Source: VRUE01 sp963698085
Lineage (GTDB): Bacteria; Actinomycetota; Thermoleophilia; Solirubrobacterales; 70-9
NCBI GenBank assembly: GCA_963698085.1
Contig: OY969122.1
Location: 868,001 to 932,000 of the forward strand
Length of the DNA stretch: 64,000 nt
Direction: 5' to 3'
Shown: positions 6,983-15,980 of the stretch, one piece after another
Numbering within the stretch: position 1 is the first letter of the stretch
Layout of the letters: every line of letters begins with the position of its first letter
The notes under the pieces: model-generated
Databases searched by the model: none
Told to the model about the DNA's origin: nothing
The model's input: the letters and a program-made list of their open reading frames with translations, nothing else
Position numbers and translations under genes: made by a program

Positions 6983-8599
6983 ATGACCGCCGAGACCGAA
7001 GCGCAAGCGGGCAAGCTGCTCGCGAAGCTGGGTTTCCAGCATTGGCGGCCGGGGCAGCAGGAGGCTGTCGAGGCGGCGCTCGAGGGGCGCGACTCGCTGA
7101 TCGTGATGCCGACCGGCGGCGGCAAGAGCCTCTGCTACCAGCTGCCGGGCCTCGCGACCGAGGAACTGACGATCGTCGTCAGCCCCTTGATCGCGCTGAT
7201 GAACGACCAGTGGCGGCGTTTGAACGCGGCCGGCCATCCGGTCGCGATGGTGACGTCGGCGATGAGCGACGAAGCGGTGCGCGACTCGCTCGATCAGGTG
7301 CGCAGCGGCGAGGCTCGGATCGTCTACTGCTCGCCTGAGCGCTTCGGCTCGACCGTCTTCCTAAGGGCGATCGAGCAGCGCCGAATCGATCTGCTCGCGG
7401 TCGACGAGGCCCACTGCGTCTCCGAGTGGGGCCACGACTTTCGCCCCGACTACCTGCGCTTGCCCGAGATCGCCGAGCGGCTCGGCCGCCCGACCGTGAT
7501 GGCCTGCACCGCGACGGCGACCGAGGCTGTGGCGCGCGAGATCGCGGCCCGCTTCCAGATGCGCGAGCCGCTCCAAGTCCGCTCCGGCTTCGACCGGCCG
7601 AACATCTCCTTCGACGTGGTGCGACTGGAAGGCACGGGCTCCAAGGCGCGGCGAATGGCGCTGCTCGAAGCGGGCCTCGCCGATCCGGCCAACCGACCGG
7701 CGATCGTCTACTGCGGCACCCGGCGTGACACCGACGAGGTCGCCGCGACGCTGCGCGATGCGGGACTGCGCGCCCTCGGCTACCACGCCGGCATGGAGGC
7801 TGAGGACCGCGGCAGCACGCAAGCCAGCTTCATGGACGGCGAGGTCGAGGTCATCGTCGCCACCAACGCCTTCGGCATGGGCGTCGACAAAGCCGACGTG
7901 CGCTCGGTCTGGCACATGGCGATCCCGACCAGTCTCGAGGCCTACTACCAGGAGGCGGGACGAGCGGGGCGCGACGGCCTGCCCGCTAGGGCCGTACTGC
8001 TGGCGATGAAAGCCGACCTCGGACGCCTGGTCCGCTTCAACCAGCAGCGTGCCGGCGATCCCGACCTGGCGATCGCGCGCGAGCGCGGCTGGCGCGACTA
8101 CCGCACGATCAAAGACTTCATCTACTCGGACTGCTGCCGGCGCCGCAGCGTCCTCGACCACTTCTCCGACGGCACGGCCGGCCAACCGCTCGACCGCTGC
8201 TGCGATGTCTGCAACCCGCAAGGCTGGCTCCCCAATCCCGAGACGATCGAGATCCGCCGAACGCGCGGGAGCAAGAAGCCCGCCGCGCCCCCGGTCGACC
8301 TCTCCGCCGGCGACGCGCCGCTCTTCGAGCAGCTGAAGGCATGGCGCCTGCGTGCCGCCGAGGGCAAACCGGCCTTCACCGTCGCCCACAACTCGACGTT
8401 GGAGGCGATCGCGGCGACGCGTCCTGCCAGCGACGACGCCCTGCTGGCGATCAAGGGCATCGGCCCCAGCTTCGTCACTAAGCACGCCCCTGAGGTGCTG
8501 GGGCTCGTCGCCTCCCACGCCCCGGCCGAGCGGGTCAGCGCCGACTCAGACGTCGTCGCGGCCGAAGTTGGCCAGGGCGACCTGTTCGGCCAGCTTTAG
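6983..8599 (+). CDS. recQ: ATP-dependent DNA helicase RecQ
   Basis: A 538-residue 3'-5' superfamily 2 helicase for recombination and stalled-fork processing. Motif I is PTGGGKSLCYQLP (residues about 41-53). Motif II is VDEAHCVSEWGHDFRPDY, containing the RecQ-specific aromatic-rich loop. Motif VI is YYQEAGRAGRDG. The zinc-binding part of the RQC region is present as CCRRRSVLDHF and CCDVC. A C-terminal HRDC domain follows (from about residue 445). It is shorter than E. coli RecQ (610 aa), mainly in the winged-helix part of RQC. The 3' end overlaps the convergent hypothetical gene by 54 bp. Confidence 0.95.
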   Translation: MTAETEAQAGKLLAKLGFQHWRPGQQEAVEAALEGRDSLIVMPTGGGKSLCYQLPGLATEELTIVVSPLIALMNDQWRRLNAAGHPVAMVTSAMSDEAVRDSLDQVRSGEARIVYCSPERFGSTVFLRAIEQRRIDLLAVDEAHCVSEWGHDFRPDYLRLPEIAERLGRPTVMACTATATEAVAREIAARFQMREPLQVRSGFDRPNISFDVVRLEGTGSKARRMALLEAGLADPANRPAIVYCGTRRDTDEVAATLRDAGLRALGYHAGMEAEDRGSTQASFMDGEVEVIVATNAFGMGVDKADVRSVWHMAIPTSLEAYYQEAGRAGRDGLPARAVLLAMKADLGRLVRFNQQRAGDPDLAIARERGWRDYRTIKDFIYSDCCRRRSVLDHFSDGTAGQPLDRCCDVCNPQGWLPNPETIEIRRTRGSKKPAAPPVDLSAGDAPLFEQLKAWRLRAAEGKPAFTVAHNSTLEAIAATRPASDDALLAIKGIGPSFVTKHAPEVLGLVASHAPAERVSADSDVVAAEVGQGDLFGQL

Positions 8600-8824
8600 C
8601 AAGCCCAGGGTCGAGTGCGGCGAGGAGGCGGTGCTGCGCATGCGAACGTGGGAGCCGTGCGGGCCCCTGATCTCGACGATCGTGCAGATGTCGCCGATCT
8701 CGCTGTCGTCGCCGTAGTCGGCTTCGATCGCTTCCATCTGCGATGCGATGTGCTGGCCCACTTTGCTCTGGTCAAGCGCCACCTCGATCACCCCTTGTCG
8801 TATTGCCGGCACCCAGTGTCCCAC
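8546..8824 (-). CDS. conserved-looking hypothetical protein convergent with recQ
   Basis: A 92-residue soluble protein with an N-terminal amphipathic part and a middle section (GDICTIVEIRGPHGSHVRMR) that looks like two beta strands. The C-terminal 17 codons overlap the end of recQ on the other strand. Codon use is normal for the region. No family recognised. A 13-bp inverted repeat lies upstream, between it and the divergent secreted protein gene. Confidence 0.5.
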   Translation of the reverse strand: MGHWVPAIRQGVIEVALDQSKVGQHIASQMEAIEADYGDDSEIGDICTIVEIRGPHGSHVRMRSTASSPHSTLGLLKLAEQVALANFGRDDV

Positions 8825-8840
8825 GCAACTCGGCCAGGCA

Positions 8841-8880
8841 CTGGCGACTTACCGACGTATATCGGGGGGTAAGTCGCCAG
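8841..8880. repeat. perfect 13-bp inverted repeat between divergent genes
   Basis: CTGGCGACTTACC (8841-8853) is matched exactly by its reverse complement at 8868-8880, with 14 nt between. The spacer begins a second, smaller palindrome, CCGA...TCGG. The element sits 16 nt upstream of one start and about 68 nt upstream of the other, so it is not at the end of a gene and has no T-run. An operator or a structured 5' leader is more likely than a terminator. Confidence 0.6.
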
Positions 8881-8947
8881 GCGGATTGCACGCCGCGGGG
8901 CTATCGGCGGTTGGAGCGTGCGCTTGCCACTATGTCCGGCTCGCACG

Positions 8948-10030
8948 ATGAGCTGCATCCCCCACAGGACGACCATCTCCGGCGCGATCTGCGCCGTGCT
9001 CGCCGCCTGCCTCGTGCTTGCGGCCCCCGCCGGAGCGCTCTCGCTGGTGCCACCCGGTAAGAAGGCCTACTTCGGGGTCAGCGACACCGGCGACAGCGCC
9101 GACTTCGGCCAGTTCTCCAACGTGCTCAACAAGCACCCGGCCCTGATTCAGTCCTTTCGCACCTGGGGCTCGGACTTCCCCGAGTCGATCGAACGCTGGC
9201 AGGCGGCGCGGGCGCGACCGGTGCTCCACATCAGCACCGCCGACAACAACGACGGCCACGAGCTGATCAGCCCACGCGGGATCGCCAGCGGCGCCGGCGA
9301 CGAGTACCTGATCCGGCTCAACAAGCTGTTCTGGGCAAAGAAGATGCGCGCCTACATCCGCCCGCTCGGCGAGCCGAACCGCTGCCTCAACGTCTGGGCC
9401 GCCTACGACTGCGCCGGCAAGGCCCGCGACGGCGCTCACAGCACCAACGCCTACAAACGAGCCTTTCGCCGCATCTACGTGATCGTCCACGGCGGTGGCA
9501 AGCGCAGCCAGATCAATGCCCGCCTGCGCCAGGCCGGCCTGCCGCCGCTGCAGAGCAACGTCGGCGGCCTGCCCAAGGCGCCGATCGAAGTGATCTGGAG
9601 CCCGCTGCCCGCCGGCTCACCGACCGTCCCCCAGAACCGGCCGCGTCACTACTACCCCGGCAGCCGCTGGGTCGACTGGGCCGGCACCGACATCTACTCC
9701 GACAATCAGGACTGGAAGGCGCTGGACGGCCTCTACAAGCGCTTCTCCGGCAAGCCCTTCGCGATCACCGAGTGGGGTGTATCGACCGACGACGACTCAG
9801 CCTACGTTCGCAAGCTGATGACTTGGGTGCAGCGCCACCGCCGCGCCAAGATGCTCATCTACTACCAGGACTTCGGCTCGGCCAGCTCCTACCGGATTCA
9901 GAACTGGCCGGCGAGCCTGGGCGTGCTGCGCAACAAGATCCACAACGGGCGCTTTCCCTCCTTCGCCCCATTCCCGCCCAAGGCGCCGCCACCGCCGCCG
10001 GGTGGCATCGCACCGAAGACGCGTCGCTAA
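8948..10030 (+). CDS. secreted glycoside-hydrolase-like protein (GH26-like TIM barrel)
   Basis: A 360-residue exported protein. The first about 30 residues form a signal peptide (basic start, then AICAVLAACLVLAAPAGA). The body resembles clan-A barrel glycosidases such as GH26 mannanases. IRPLGEPNR (about residue 139) fits the acid/base glutamate strand, and FAITEWGVS (about residue 275) fits the nucleophile strand. The tail is proline-rich. I chose the ATG over a GTG 30 nt upstream because it gives a cleaner signal peptide. A polysaccharide in the wall or environment is the likely substrate; which one cannot be read. The stop overlaps the convergent propeller gene by 4 bp. Confidence 0.6.
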   Translation: MSCIPHRTTISGAICAVLAACLVLAAPAGALSLVPPGKKAYFGVSDTGDSADFGQFSNVLNKHPALIQSFRTWGSDFPESIERWQAARARPVLHISTADNNDGHELISPRGIASGAGDEYLIRLNKLFWAKKMRAYIRPLGEPNRCLNVWAAYDCAGKARDGAHSTNAYKRAFRRIYVIVHGGGKRSQINARLRQAGLPPLQSNVGGLPKAPIEVIWSPLPAGSPTVPQNRPRHYYPGSRWVDWAGTDIYSDNQDWKALDGLYKRFSGKPFAITEWGVSTDDDSAYVRKLMTWVQRHRRAKMLIYYQDFGSASSYRIQNWPASLGVLRNKIHNGRFPSFAPFPPKAPPPPPGGIAPKTRR

Positions 10031-11340
10031 CGAGCGACGATCCGGTCGGCGATCGCCCGTTTGTACTTGAAAGGCTGCAGGGCCGTGATGCTGGAGTAGC
10101 CGACCAGGTAGATGCGGCGGCCGTCGGAGACGACCGGCGTGTAGGTGCCGCGGGGGTAGCGGAAGACGGTGCGGCCGCCCTTCATCGCGTAGCCGGTGGT
10201 CGAGGTGTCGTCGAACTCGGCGGCGTAGACGATGTCGCCGATCGCCACCAGGGAGCCGATGATCGAGCCGCCGGCGGAGCGGATCCAGCGCGGTTCGCCG
10301 CTCTCGGCATTGAGCGCGTAGACGTTGCCGTCGAAGGAGCCGATGTAGACGGTGGGGCCGGTGTGGCGGGTACTGGCGACTGCCGGGCCCGAGTAGGCGT
10401 AGCCGCCGGTCGAGTAGGTCCAGGCGATCGTGCCGTCGCGGCGGTCGAAGCTGTAGACGCGGGTGTCGTTGTTGCCGGCGTAGACACGGCCGAAGGCAAC
10501 GGCGGGGGTCGAGTAAAAGGCGCCCGAGGTGCCGAAGCCCTGACCGAGTGAATCGCTCTGCCAGACCAGCTCGCCGCTGCGGGCCCGGACCGCGTTCATG
10601 TAGCCGCCGTAGTCGCCGACGTAGAGGACGCCGCGGTAGTAGGCGGGTGCCGACTTGACCGGGCCGCCGAGTCCGGCGGTCCAGCGCACGTTGCCATTCT
10701 TGGTGCTGAGCGAGTAGAGGTTGCCGTCCTCGCAGCCGAAGTAGAGGCTGCGGCCAACCACCACCGGCGAGGACTCCGCCCGCCCGGGCAGCGGGCGTTT
10801 CCACAGCATCTTGCCGGTGCGGGCGTCGAGCTTGACCACATGGCCGGGGACGAGGTTGACGATGTAGAGGCGCTTCTTCGAGTAGGCCGGCGAGGAGGCG
10901 TTGAGGCGGCCGATCCGCCGCTTCCAGAGCTGCTTGCCGGTGTCGGCGTCGACGGCGATCGCGTGGCCGTTGTTGTCGACGAAGAAGAGCCTGCCACCGG
11001 CGATGACCGGCGGAAACTCGAGCAGCGGCCCGTCCGTGTAGCGCCACTTTTTCTGGAACGGTGGCTTCACGCCCCTGACCGGCAGGTAGCGGGTGCGAGC
11101 GCGGTCGTAACCGTAGAGCGGCCAGCTGACCGTCTTGCGCTTCTGTACCTTCGGCTTCTCTCGCTGGAAGGGCACTTCGGTGTTGTGGATGTCCGCCGGG
11201 CGCTTGAGCAGCTCGTAGGCGAGCGCCGCGCCGGCGGCGACCAGCAACACCGCGGCGGCGATCAGGGCGATCGCCAAGCGGCGATGCTCGCGCCAGAACC
11301 GCTTCAGGCTGGCCCACCATTTCGCCGCGCGCGCCTTCAC
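10027..11340 (-). CDS. membrane-anchored PQQ-like beta-propeller protein
   Basis: This 437-residue protein has a short basic cytoplasmic start, one transmembrane helix (about residues 20-42, LAIALIAAAVLLVAAGAALA) and an extracytoplasmic propeller. The propeller repeats contain blade motifs such as AVDADTGKQLWKRRIG, LDARTGKMLWKRPLP, RSGELVWQSDS and NAESGEPRWIRS, the pattern of PQQ-like (pyrrolo-quinoline quinone) and BamB-like repeats. No calcium/PQQ active-site set is obvious, so a scaffold or binding role is as likely as dehydrogenase activity. The GTG start overlaps the upstream acetyltransferase stop (GTGA), so the two are coupled. Confidence 0.75.
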   Translation of the reverse strand: MKARAAKWWASLKRFWREHRRLAIALIAAAVLLVAAGAALAYELLKRPADIHNTEVPFQREKPKVQKRKTVSWPLYGYDRARTRYLPVRGVKPPFQKKWRYTDGPLLEFPPVIAGGRLFFVDNNGHAIAVDADTGKQLWKRRIGRLNASSPAYSKKRLYIVNLVPGHVVKLDARTGKMLWKRPLPGRAESSPVVVGRSLYFGCEDGNLYSLSTKNGNVRWTAGLGGPVKSAPAYYRGVLYVGDYGGYMNAVRARSGELVWQSDSLGQGFGTSGAFYSTPAVAFGRVYAGNNDTRVYSFDRRDGTIAWTYSTGGYAYSGPAVASTRHTGPTVYIGSFDGNVYALNAESGEPRWIRSAGGSIIGSLVAIGDIVYAAEFDDTSTTGYAMKGGRTVFRYPRGTYTPVVSDGRRIYLVGYSSITALQPFKYKRAIADRIVAR

Positions 11341-12104
11341 CGCCGCAACTCCCACATCTCGATGAAGCCGAAGTCCTCGAAGCCGAGCCGTTCGTAGATC
11401 GGCGCTCCGGCCTTCGTCGCCTGCAGCGAGGCGGTCAGCGCGCCGCCGGTGCGGGCCGCTGCGAGCGCCCGCAACAGCAGCCAACTGGCGATGCCGCGGC
11501 CGCGGTGCTCAGGCGGGGTGGCAACGCCGGTGACGCAGCAATCGTCGCCAATGGCGATCGTGCCGATGCAGCAGACCGGCTCGCCCTCGGCGTAGGCGCC
11601 GTGCCAGCCGATCGCCGTCTCCCCGGCGAGGGCGGTGCGGAAGCCATCCTCGCCATAGCCGTAGGCCCGGTCGTTGAGCTCGGCCGCGGTCGGGGCGTCG
11701 CACGGTCCAGGCTCGATCCCCTTCGGAGCGACGGGCTCGTCCCGCAGCCGCCCCAGCTCCATCGCCATCGCCCGCGGCGCCGCGTCCAGCGCGTGGCCAC
11801 GGGCCACCAGCAGTTCCGCCGAGTCGCGATCCTCGTCGGGGACCCAGACGGTCCAAGCCCGTACGCCAGCCTCGTCATAGATACCGGCCAGCGCCTCGTA
11901 CTCCCGCTCGAGTGCCTCCCGGTCCTCGCAGAGGACCGAGTTGAAAAGCGAGCGTTGCGGCGCCGCCGGCGTCAACGCCGCGAGCAGCCCCTGGCGCCGG
12001 ATCAACCGCGAATCGGGCGCCCCGCTGCCAAATGCCTCGACCTCCTCACGGACGCCGTCGATCGCCCGCCGCCGCAGCTCCTTCGCGTCGATTGCCTGGC
12101 CCAT
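11337..12104 (-). CDS. GNAT-family N-acetyltransferase
   Basis: A 255-residue protein with a C-terminal GNAT fold. VTGVATPPEHRGRGIASWLL (about residues 190-209) is motif A, with the acetyl-CoA pyrophosphate loop R-G-x-G-I-A. PIYERLGFEDFG follows near the end as motif B. The N-terminal half is a divergent acetyltransferase-like domain or substrate-binding extension. Substrate unknown. It is translationally coupled to the propeller gene downstream, and the SRPBCC and MBL-fold genes upstream lie on the same strand with about 10-nt gaps, suggesting a four-gene operon. Confidence 0.8.
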   Translation of the reverse strand: MGQAIDAKELRRRAIDGVREEVEAFGSGAPDSRLIRRQGLLAALTPAAPQRSLFNSVLCEDREALEREYEALAGIYDEAGVRAWTVWVPDEDRDSAELLVARGHALDAAPRAMAMELGRLRDEPVAPKGIEPGPCDAPTAAELNDRAYGYGEDGFRTALAGETAIGWHGAYAEGEPVCCIGTIAIGDDCCVTGVATPPEHRGRGIASWLLLRALAAARTGGALTASLQATKAGAPIYERLGFEDFGFIEMWELRR

Positions 12105-12113
12105 CCGGGCCGG

Positions 12114-12557
12114 TCAGACCCCTGCGGCGGTGCGCCGCTCAGCCTCGGCGGAGATCCCATTCAGCAGCTGCGTAACGCCCTGCTTGACCACGGCGACGAC
12201 CGCTCCCCCGACAACCGGCAGCGTCGGGTTGGTCCTCACCGCGTAGGTGACCTTGGTCCCGGCCCCGTCGGCCTCCAGGGACACCGTGCCGACATGATCG
12301 CGCACCGGCAGACCAGACAGGAGCTTGTAGGAGAACCGGCTCGGCCGCTCGTAGACGATCGTCTCCTCGCGCAGTGGTGGCCCCACCGCCGAAAGCACCC
12401 TGATCGACCCAACCCCGTTGGGGGCAGGGTCCCCCTCGCGCTCAAGCACGGATTTCCGCAGCGGAGTCATCTCCGCATAGCGCCGGTGATCCGTCAGGAC
12501 ATCGAAGACGGTCTCGGGCGGCGCACCAACCTCGCGCACAAGAGTGAAGCTCGCCAT
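12114..12557 (-). CDS. SRPBCC-family (START-like) protein
   Basis: A 147-residue SRPBCC fold protein. The start VREVGAPPETVFDVLTDHRRY is the classic first strand and helix of polyketide-cyclase/START-like proteins. EADGAGTKVTYAV is the central sheet, and the C-terminal helix closes the ligand cavity. These proteins bind hydrophobic ligands or act as cyclases; no catalytic residue can be assigned. It lies 9-11 nt from both neighbours on the same strand, so it is probably within an operon. Confidence 0.8.
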   Translation of the reverse strand: MASFTLVREVGAPPETVFDVLTDHRRYAEMTPLRKSVLEREGDPAPNGVGSIRVLSAVGPPLREETIVYERPSRFSYKLLSGLPVRDHVGTVSLEADGAGTKVTYAVRTNPTLPVVGGAVVAVVKQGVTQLLNGISAEAERRTAAGV

Positions 12558-12568
12558 TCGCGGAGAGG

Positions 12569-13570
12569 CTACTGAAGCGCCCAGCGCTTCGGGTCGGCTC
12601 CATCCACCGCCGCGACCTCGCCCTCGATCGTCAGGTGGTCAAGGCAGGAGAGGACGATCTGCAGTGCCCAAGCGCTGGCCGGCGAGTTCACGTTGTCGGG
12701 GCCGAGCAGCCCGGCGACGATCTCGAAGGCGGTCTTCTCGCCCTCGGCGAGGGCAGCCCTGGTTTTGCCGAGCAGCTCCTCCACCTGGCGGCGCGCCTCG
12801 GCGATCTTGGCGTCGGCGTCGCGGAAGGTGCGGCCGTGGCCGGGCAGCACCAGGCCGACGTCGAGCGGCTCCACCGTGTCGAGACCAGCGAGGAATTCGC
12901 CGATCGGGTCGGGCGTGTGGCCGTAGTCGAAGAAGAGCACCGTGCGACCCAGCAGGTGGTCGCCGGAGATCAGCAGCTTGCGCTCAGGTTGGTGGAGAAC
13001 GACGTGCGAGGGGGCGTGGCCGGGCGTCTCGTAGACCCCCCAGGCGCCGAGGTCGGTCTCGACCTCCACCCCCGGCAGCAGGTCGCGATTGGGCTCGACG
13101 ATCGCGTCGATGCCGTTGTCGTCGTCGCCTTCACGGGAGGCGCGGTAGCGCTCCAGCGCGGCAGGCGGCACGCCGCTTTGACGCGCGACCTCGATCCGCT
13201 GCTCGAGCGCCGCGGCTGGATCGTCGGCCATCAGGCGAACGTGTTCCCAGGCGGGATGCATCCAGAGCTCGCAGCCGGCCCCCTTTACGATCGGCGCGGC
13301 GAGCCCGTAGTGGTCGGTGTGGGAGTGGGTGCAGACGAGCAGGCGCACATCCTCGAGACCGAAACCCGCCTGCGCCAGCGCCAGGTCGAAGCGCCGCAGC
13401 CCGCCCTTGCCGCCGATGCCGGTGTCGAAGAGGACGATGCCGCCGTCGGCGGCGATCGCCCAGACGTTGCCGTGCGGAACCCCGGGCCAGGGCAGGGGCA
13501 AGCGCAGTCTCCAGACTCCCGGCAGCACCCTTTCGGCGCGGGGCTCCTCGGGACGTTTGCGGTCGGCCAT
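12569..13570 (-). CDS. metallo-beta-lactamase-fold hydrolase
   Basis: A 333-residue protein with the zinc-binding motif CTHSHTDHYG (H-x-H-x-D-H), a later histidine in PGHAPSHVVL, the bridging aspartate in LLISGDHLL and the final histidine in VLPGHGRTF, so the dinuclear site looks complete. The C-terminal helical extension resembles the glyoxalase II/LACTB2-type subgroup, whose members cleave thioesters or RNA; the substrate is unknown. I start at MADRKRPEEP because the longer upstream frame crosses the divergent LtrA promoter. First gene of the leftward group that continues with the SRPBCC, acetyltransferase and propeller genes. Confidence 0.85.
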   Translation of the reverse strand: MADRKRPEEPRAERVLPGVWRLRLPLPWPGVPHGNVWAIAADGGIVLFDTGIGGKGGLRRFDLALAQAGFGLEDVRLLVCTHSHTDHYGLAAPIVKGAGCELWMHPAWEHVRLMADDPAAALEQRIEVARQSGVPPAALERYRASREGDDDNGIDAIVEPNRDLLPGVEVETDLGAWGVYETPGHAPSHVVLHQPERKLLISGDHLLGRTVLFFDYGHTPDPIGEFLAGLDTVEPLDVGLVLPGHGRTFRDADAKIAEARRQVEELLGKTRAALAEGEKTAFEIVAGLLGPDNVNSPASAWALQIVLSCLDHLTIEGEVAAVDGADPKRWALQ

Positions 13571-13619
13571 CGGCGGCGATCCTATGGCTCCGCTCCGGCC
13601 GCTTGCGAAGATTGCGGCG

Positions 13620-14804
13620 ATGGAGGCCTCGAGTGAAGCGCGCGCACGCCGGCTCAGCGCGACGCTGCGCGAGGAGGAGCGGGTGACGCCGCTGGAGCTC
13701 TTCTTCGATCTCATCTTCGTCCTCGCGCTGACCCAGTGCACGGCCCTGATGTCCCACCACCCGAGCTGGTCGGGGCTGGCTCAGGGCCTGCTGGTGCTCG
13801 GCATGCTCTGGTGGGCCTGGGTCGGCTACGCCTGGCTGACCAGCCTGATCGACCCCGAGGAGGGCGCGGTGCGGTTGGTGATGTTCGGCGCGATGGCGGC
13901 GCTCTTGATCGTCTCGCTCTGCGTGCCAGAAGCGTTCGAGGACCTGGCGCTCGTCTTCGCCCTCGCTTACGGAGCGGTGCGCGTCGCCCACATCGGCCTC
14001 TTCATGCTGGCCAGCCCGGACGACGACGCCCTGCGCCACTCGGTGCTCGGCCTCGCCGCGAGCACCGCGATCGCGGTGACGCTGTTGGCCACGGCCTCAC
14101 TCTTCGACGGCCTCGCCCAGGGGGCGCTCTGGGCACTCGCCCTGCTGCTCGACATGGGCGGGCCCTACCTCTTCGGCTCGGCGGGTTGGAAACTCGTCCC
14201 CGGTCACTTCGCCGAGCGCCACGGGCTGATCGTGATCATCGCCCTCGGCGAGTCAATCGTCGCGATCGGCGTCGGCGCCGCGGGCGCGCTCACCTTTGGC
14301 GTCGGCGCCGCTGCCGTGCTCGGCGTCGCCCTCACCGCGGCACTCTGGTGGACCTACTTCGACATCGTCGCGATCGTCTCCGGCCGCCGCCTCGTCGAGG
14401 CCGAGCCCGGTCGCGTGCAGAACGAGATGGCACGCGACTCTTACTCCTACTTGCACCTGCCGATGGTCGCCGGCATCGTCCTCGTCGCCCTCGGCCTGAA
14501 GAAGACGATCGGCCACTTCGACGACCACCTCGACGCCGTGCCGGCCTTCGCCCTGCTCGGTGGCATCTCGCTCTACCTGCTCGGCCTCGTCGCCTTCCGC
14601 TACCGCCACGTCCACTCGGTCAATCGCCAGCGCCTGCTGCTCGCGCTGGTCCTGCTGATCCTGGTCCCGGTTGCGATGGAGGTGCCCGCTGTCGTCGCGC
14701 TGGCGACCGCCAACGTGCTGCTCTGGACGATGATCGTTTACGAGACCCGCATGTACGGCGAGAGCCGCCACGAGGTCAGGCGACCCGGCACGGCGGAGGC
14801 CTAA
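13620..14804 (+). CDS. low temperature requirement A (LtrA) family membrane protein
   Basis: A 394-residue polytopic membrane protein. The opening EERVTPLELFFDLIFVLALTQ (residues about 19-39) is the LtrA family signature. It continues with about ten hydrophobic helices, including HGLIVIIALGESIVAIGVG and WWTYFDIV, also typical of the family. LtrA was first linked to growth at low temperature in Listeria; the transported molecule, if any, is not known. It is divergent from the MBL-fold gene with 49 nt between starts, and convergent with the aldo/keto reductase. Confidence 0.88.
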   Translation: MEASSEARARRLSATLREEERVTPLELFFDLIFVLALTQCTALMSHHPSWSGLAQGLLVLGMLWWAWVGYAWLTSLIDPEEGAVRLVMFGAMAALLIVSLCVPEAFEDLALVFALAYGAVRVAHIGLFMLASPDDDALRHSVLGLAASTAIAVTLLATASLFDGLAQGALWALALLLDMGGPYLFGSAGWKLVPGHFAERHGLIVIIALGESIVAIGVGAAGALTFGVGAAAVLGVALTAALWWTYFDIVAIVSGRRLVEAEPGRVQNEMARDSYSYLHLPMVAGIVLVALGLKKTIGHFDDHLDAVPAFALLGGISLYLLGLVAFRYRHVHSVNRQRLLLALVLLILVPVAMEVPAVVALATANVLLWTMIVYETRMYGESRHEVRRPGTAEA

Positions 14805-14808
14805 GCCC

Positions 14809-15648
14809 CTACGGGGAGACGAAGGTCGCCGGGTCGGGGCCGATCCGCTGGCCGACGTCGAGGGCGCCGATCTCGGTCATGTCCTCGTCGCTCAGCTCGA
14901 AGTCGAAGAGCTCGAAGTTCTCGCGCATCCGCTTTGGGGTGACCGACTTGGGAATGACGACGTTGCCAAGCTGCAGGTGCCAGCGCAGGATCGCCTGGGC
15001 CGGGGTGCGGTTGTGGCGGGCGGCGACCCCGGCGATCGTCTCGTTGACGAGCAACTCTCCTTGGGCAAGCGGGCTCCAGGCCTCGGTCGCGATGCCGTGC
15101 CCTCGGTGCCAGGCGCGCAGCTCGGCCTGCGGAAAATGGGGATGGAGCTCGATCTGGTTGACGGTCGGCTGCATTTCCGCCTCCCGCTCGAGCATCTCAA
15201 GGTCCTCGACCCGGAAGTTGGAGACGCCGATCGTGCGCGAGCCGCCTTCCTCGTAGATCCGTTCGAAGGCCCGCCAGGTTTCGAGCGACCTGCCCTCGGT
15301 CGGCACCGGCCAATGGATCAAGTAGAGATCAACGTGCTCCAGGCCGAGCCGGTCGAGGCTCTTGCGGAAGGCGCCTAGGGTCGACTCGTAGCCCTGCTGG
15401 GAGTTCCAGAGCTTGGTCGTTACGAAGATCTCATCGCGGGGAATGCCAGAGGAGGCGATCGCCGCCCCCACCCCGCGCTCGTTGCGGTAAGCGCCGGCGG
15501 TATCGATGTGGCGATAGCCGGCCTCGAGCGCCTCCTCGACCACTTCTTGGGTGTCTTCCGGGGGCACCTGAAAGACGCCGAAACCGAGCTGTGGGATCTC
15601 GACCCCGTCGTGAAGCGTCACCGCCGGGACCGAAGTTGCCTGGGCCAT
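14809..15648 (-). CDS. aldo/keto reductase (diketogluconate reductase-like)
   Basis: A 279-residue NADPH-dependent reductase of the AKR5-like group. The catalytic tetrad can be seen: Asp and Tyr in HIDTAGAYRNERGVG, Lys in FVTTKLWNSQQGY and His in LYLIHWPVP. The coenzyme-binding IPKSVTPKRMREN near residue 230 is complete. The start is the ATG giving MAQATSVPAVTLHDG. Close relatives reduce 2,5-diketo-gluconate or methylglyoxal-type carbonyls. Its start faces a small membrane protein gene upstream on the same strand. Confidence 0.92.
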   Translation of the reverse strand: MAQATSVPAVTLHDGVEIPQLGFGVFQVPPEDTQEVVEEALEAGYRHIDTAGAYRNERGVGAAIASSGIPRDEIFVTTKLWNSQQGYESTLGAFRKSLDRLGLEHVDLYLIHWPVPTEGRSLETWRAFERIYEEGGSRTIGVSNFRVEDLEMLEREAEMQPTVNQIELHPHFPQAELRAWHRGHGIATEAWSPLAQGELLVNETIAGVAARHNRTPAQAILRWHLQLGNVVIPKSVTPKRMRENFELFDFELSDEDMTEIGALDVGQRIGPDPATFVSP

Positions 15649-15741
15649 CTCTGCTCTCTTCCTCTCGCTGGGCCGGAGACTGCAAGAAGCGGATACCCGA
15701 GATGCAGAGCGATTATGCCGCGCCGGCGCGCCTAGGAGGGA

Positions 15742-15915
15742 CTAGGCGGTCGAGAGGCCGATCGCCAGCAGCGGGAAGCCGGCCATCAGGCCGAGGTAGG
15801 CGCCGATCGCGACGCCGGTCAGCGTCCGCGTGGTGCGTGATCTGGCGCCGGCAATGAAGCCGACGAGCACGCAGAAGGCGGCGATTCCAAGGCCGATCCA
15901 GAAGACGTCGGGCAT
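15742..15915 (-). CDS. small two-span membrane protein
   Basis: A 57-residue protein: an N-terminal hydrophobic helix (VFWIGLGIAAFCVLVGFIAG), a short basic loop (RSRTTR) and a second helix (GVAIGAYLGLMAGFPLLAIG). The loop charge suggests a hairpin with both ends outside. It reads cleanly from ATG to TAG with no internal stop. No family known to me. Confidence 0.55.
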   Translation of the reverse strand: MPDVFWIGLGIAAFCVLVGFIAGARSRTTRTLTGVAIGAYLGLMAGFPLLAIGLSTA

Positions 15916-15980
15916 GAGCGCGGGCGAGGTTATCGAACCCCCCAGATCTGCGGCTCGCCACGCGGTAGGTTTTCGGAGCG

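Noticed and set aside
8841..8880. The 13-bp inverted repeat as a terminator
   Set aside because: It lies between two divergent starts and has no T-run on either side.
9797..11320. A second minus-strand frame of about 500 codons over the propeller gene
   Set aside because: The translation is Arg/His/Pro-rich without structure; the overlapping frame shows clear beta-propeller repeats.
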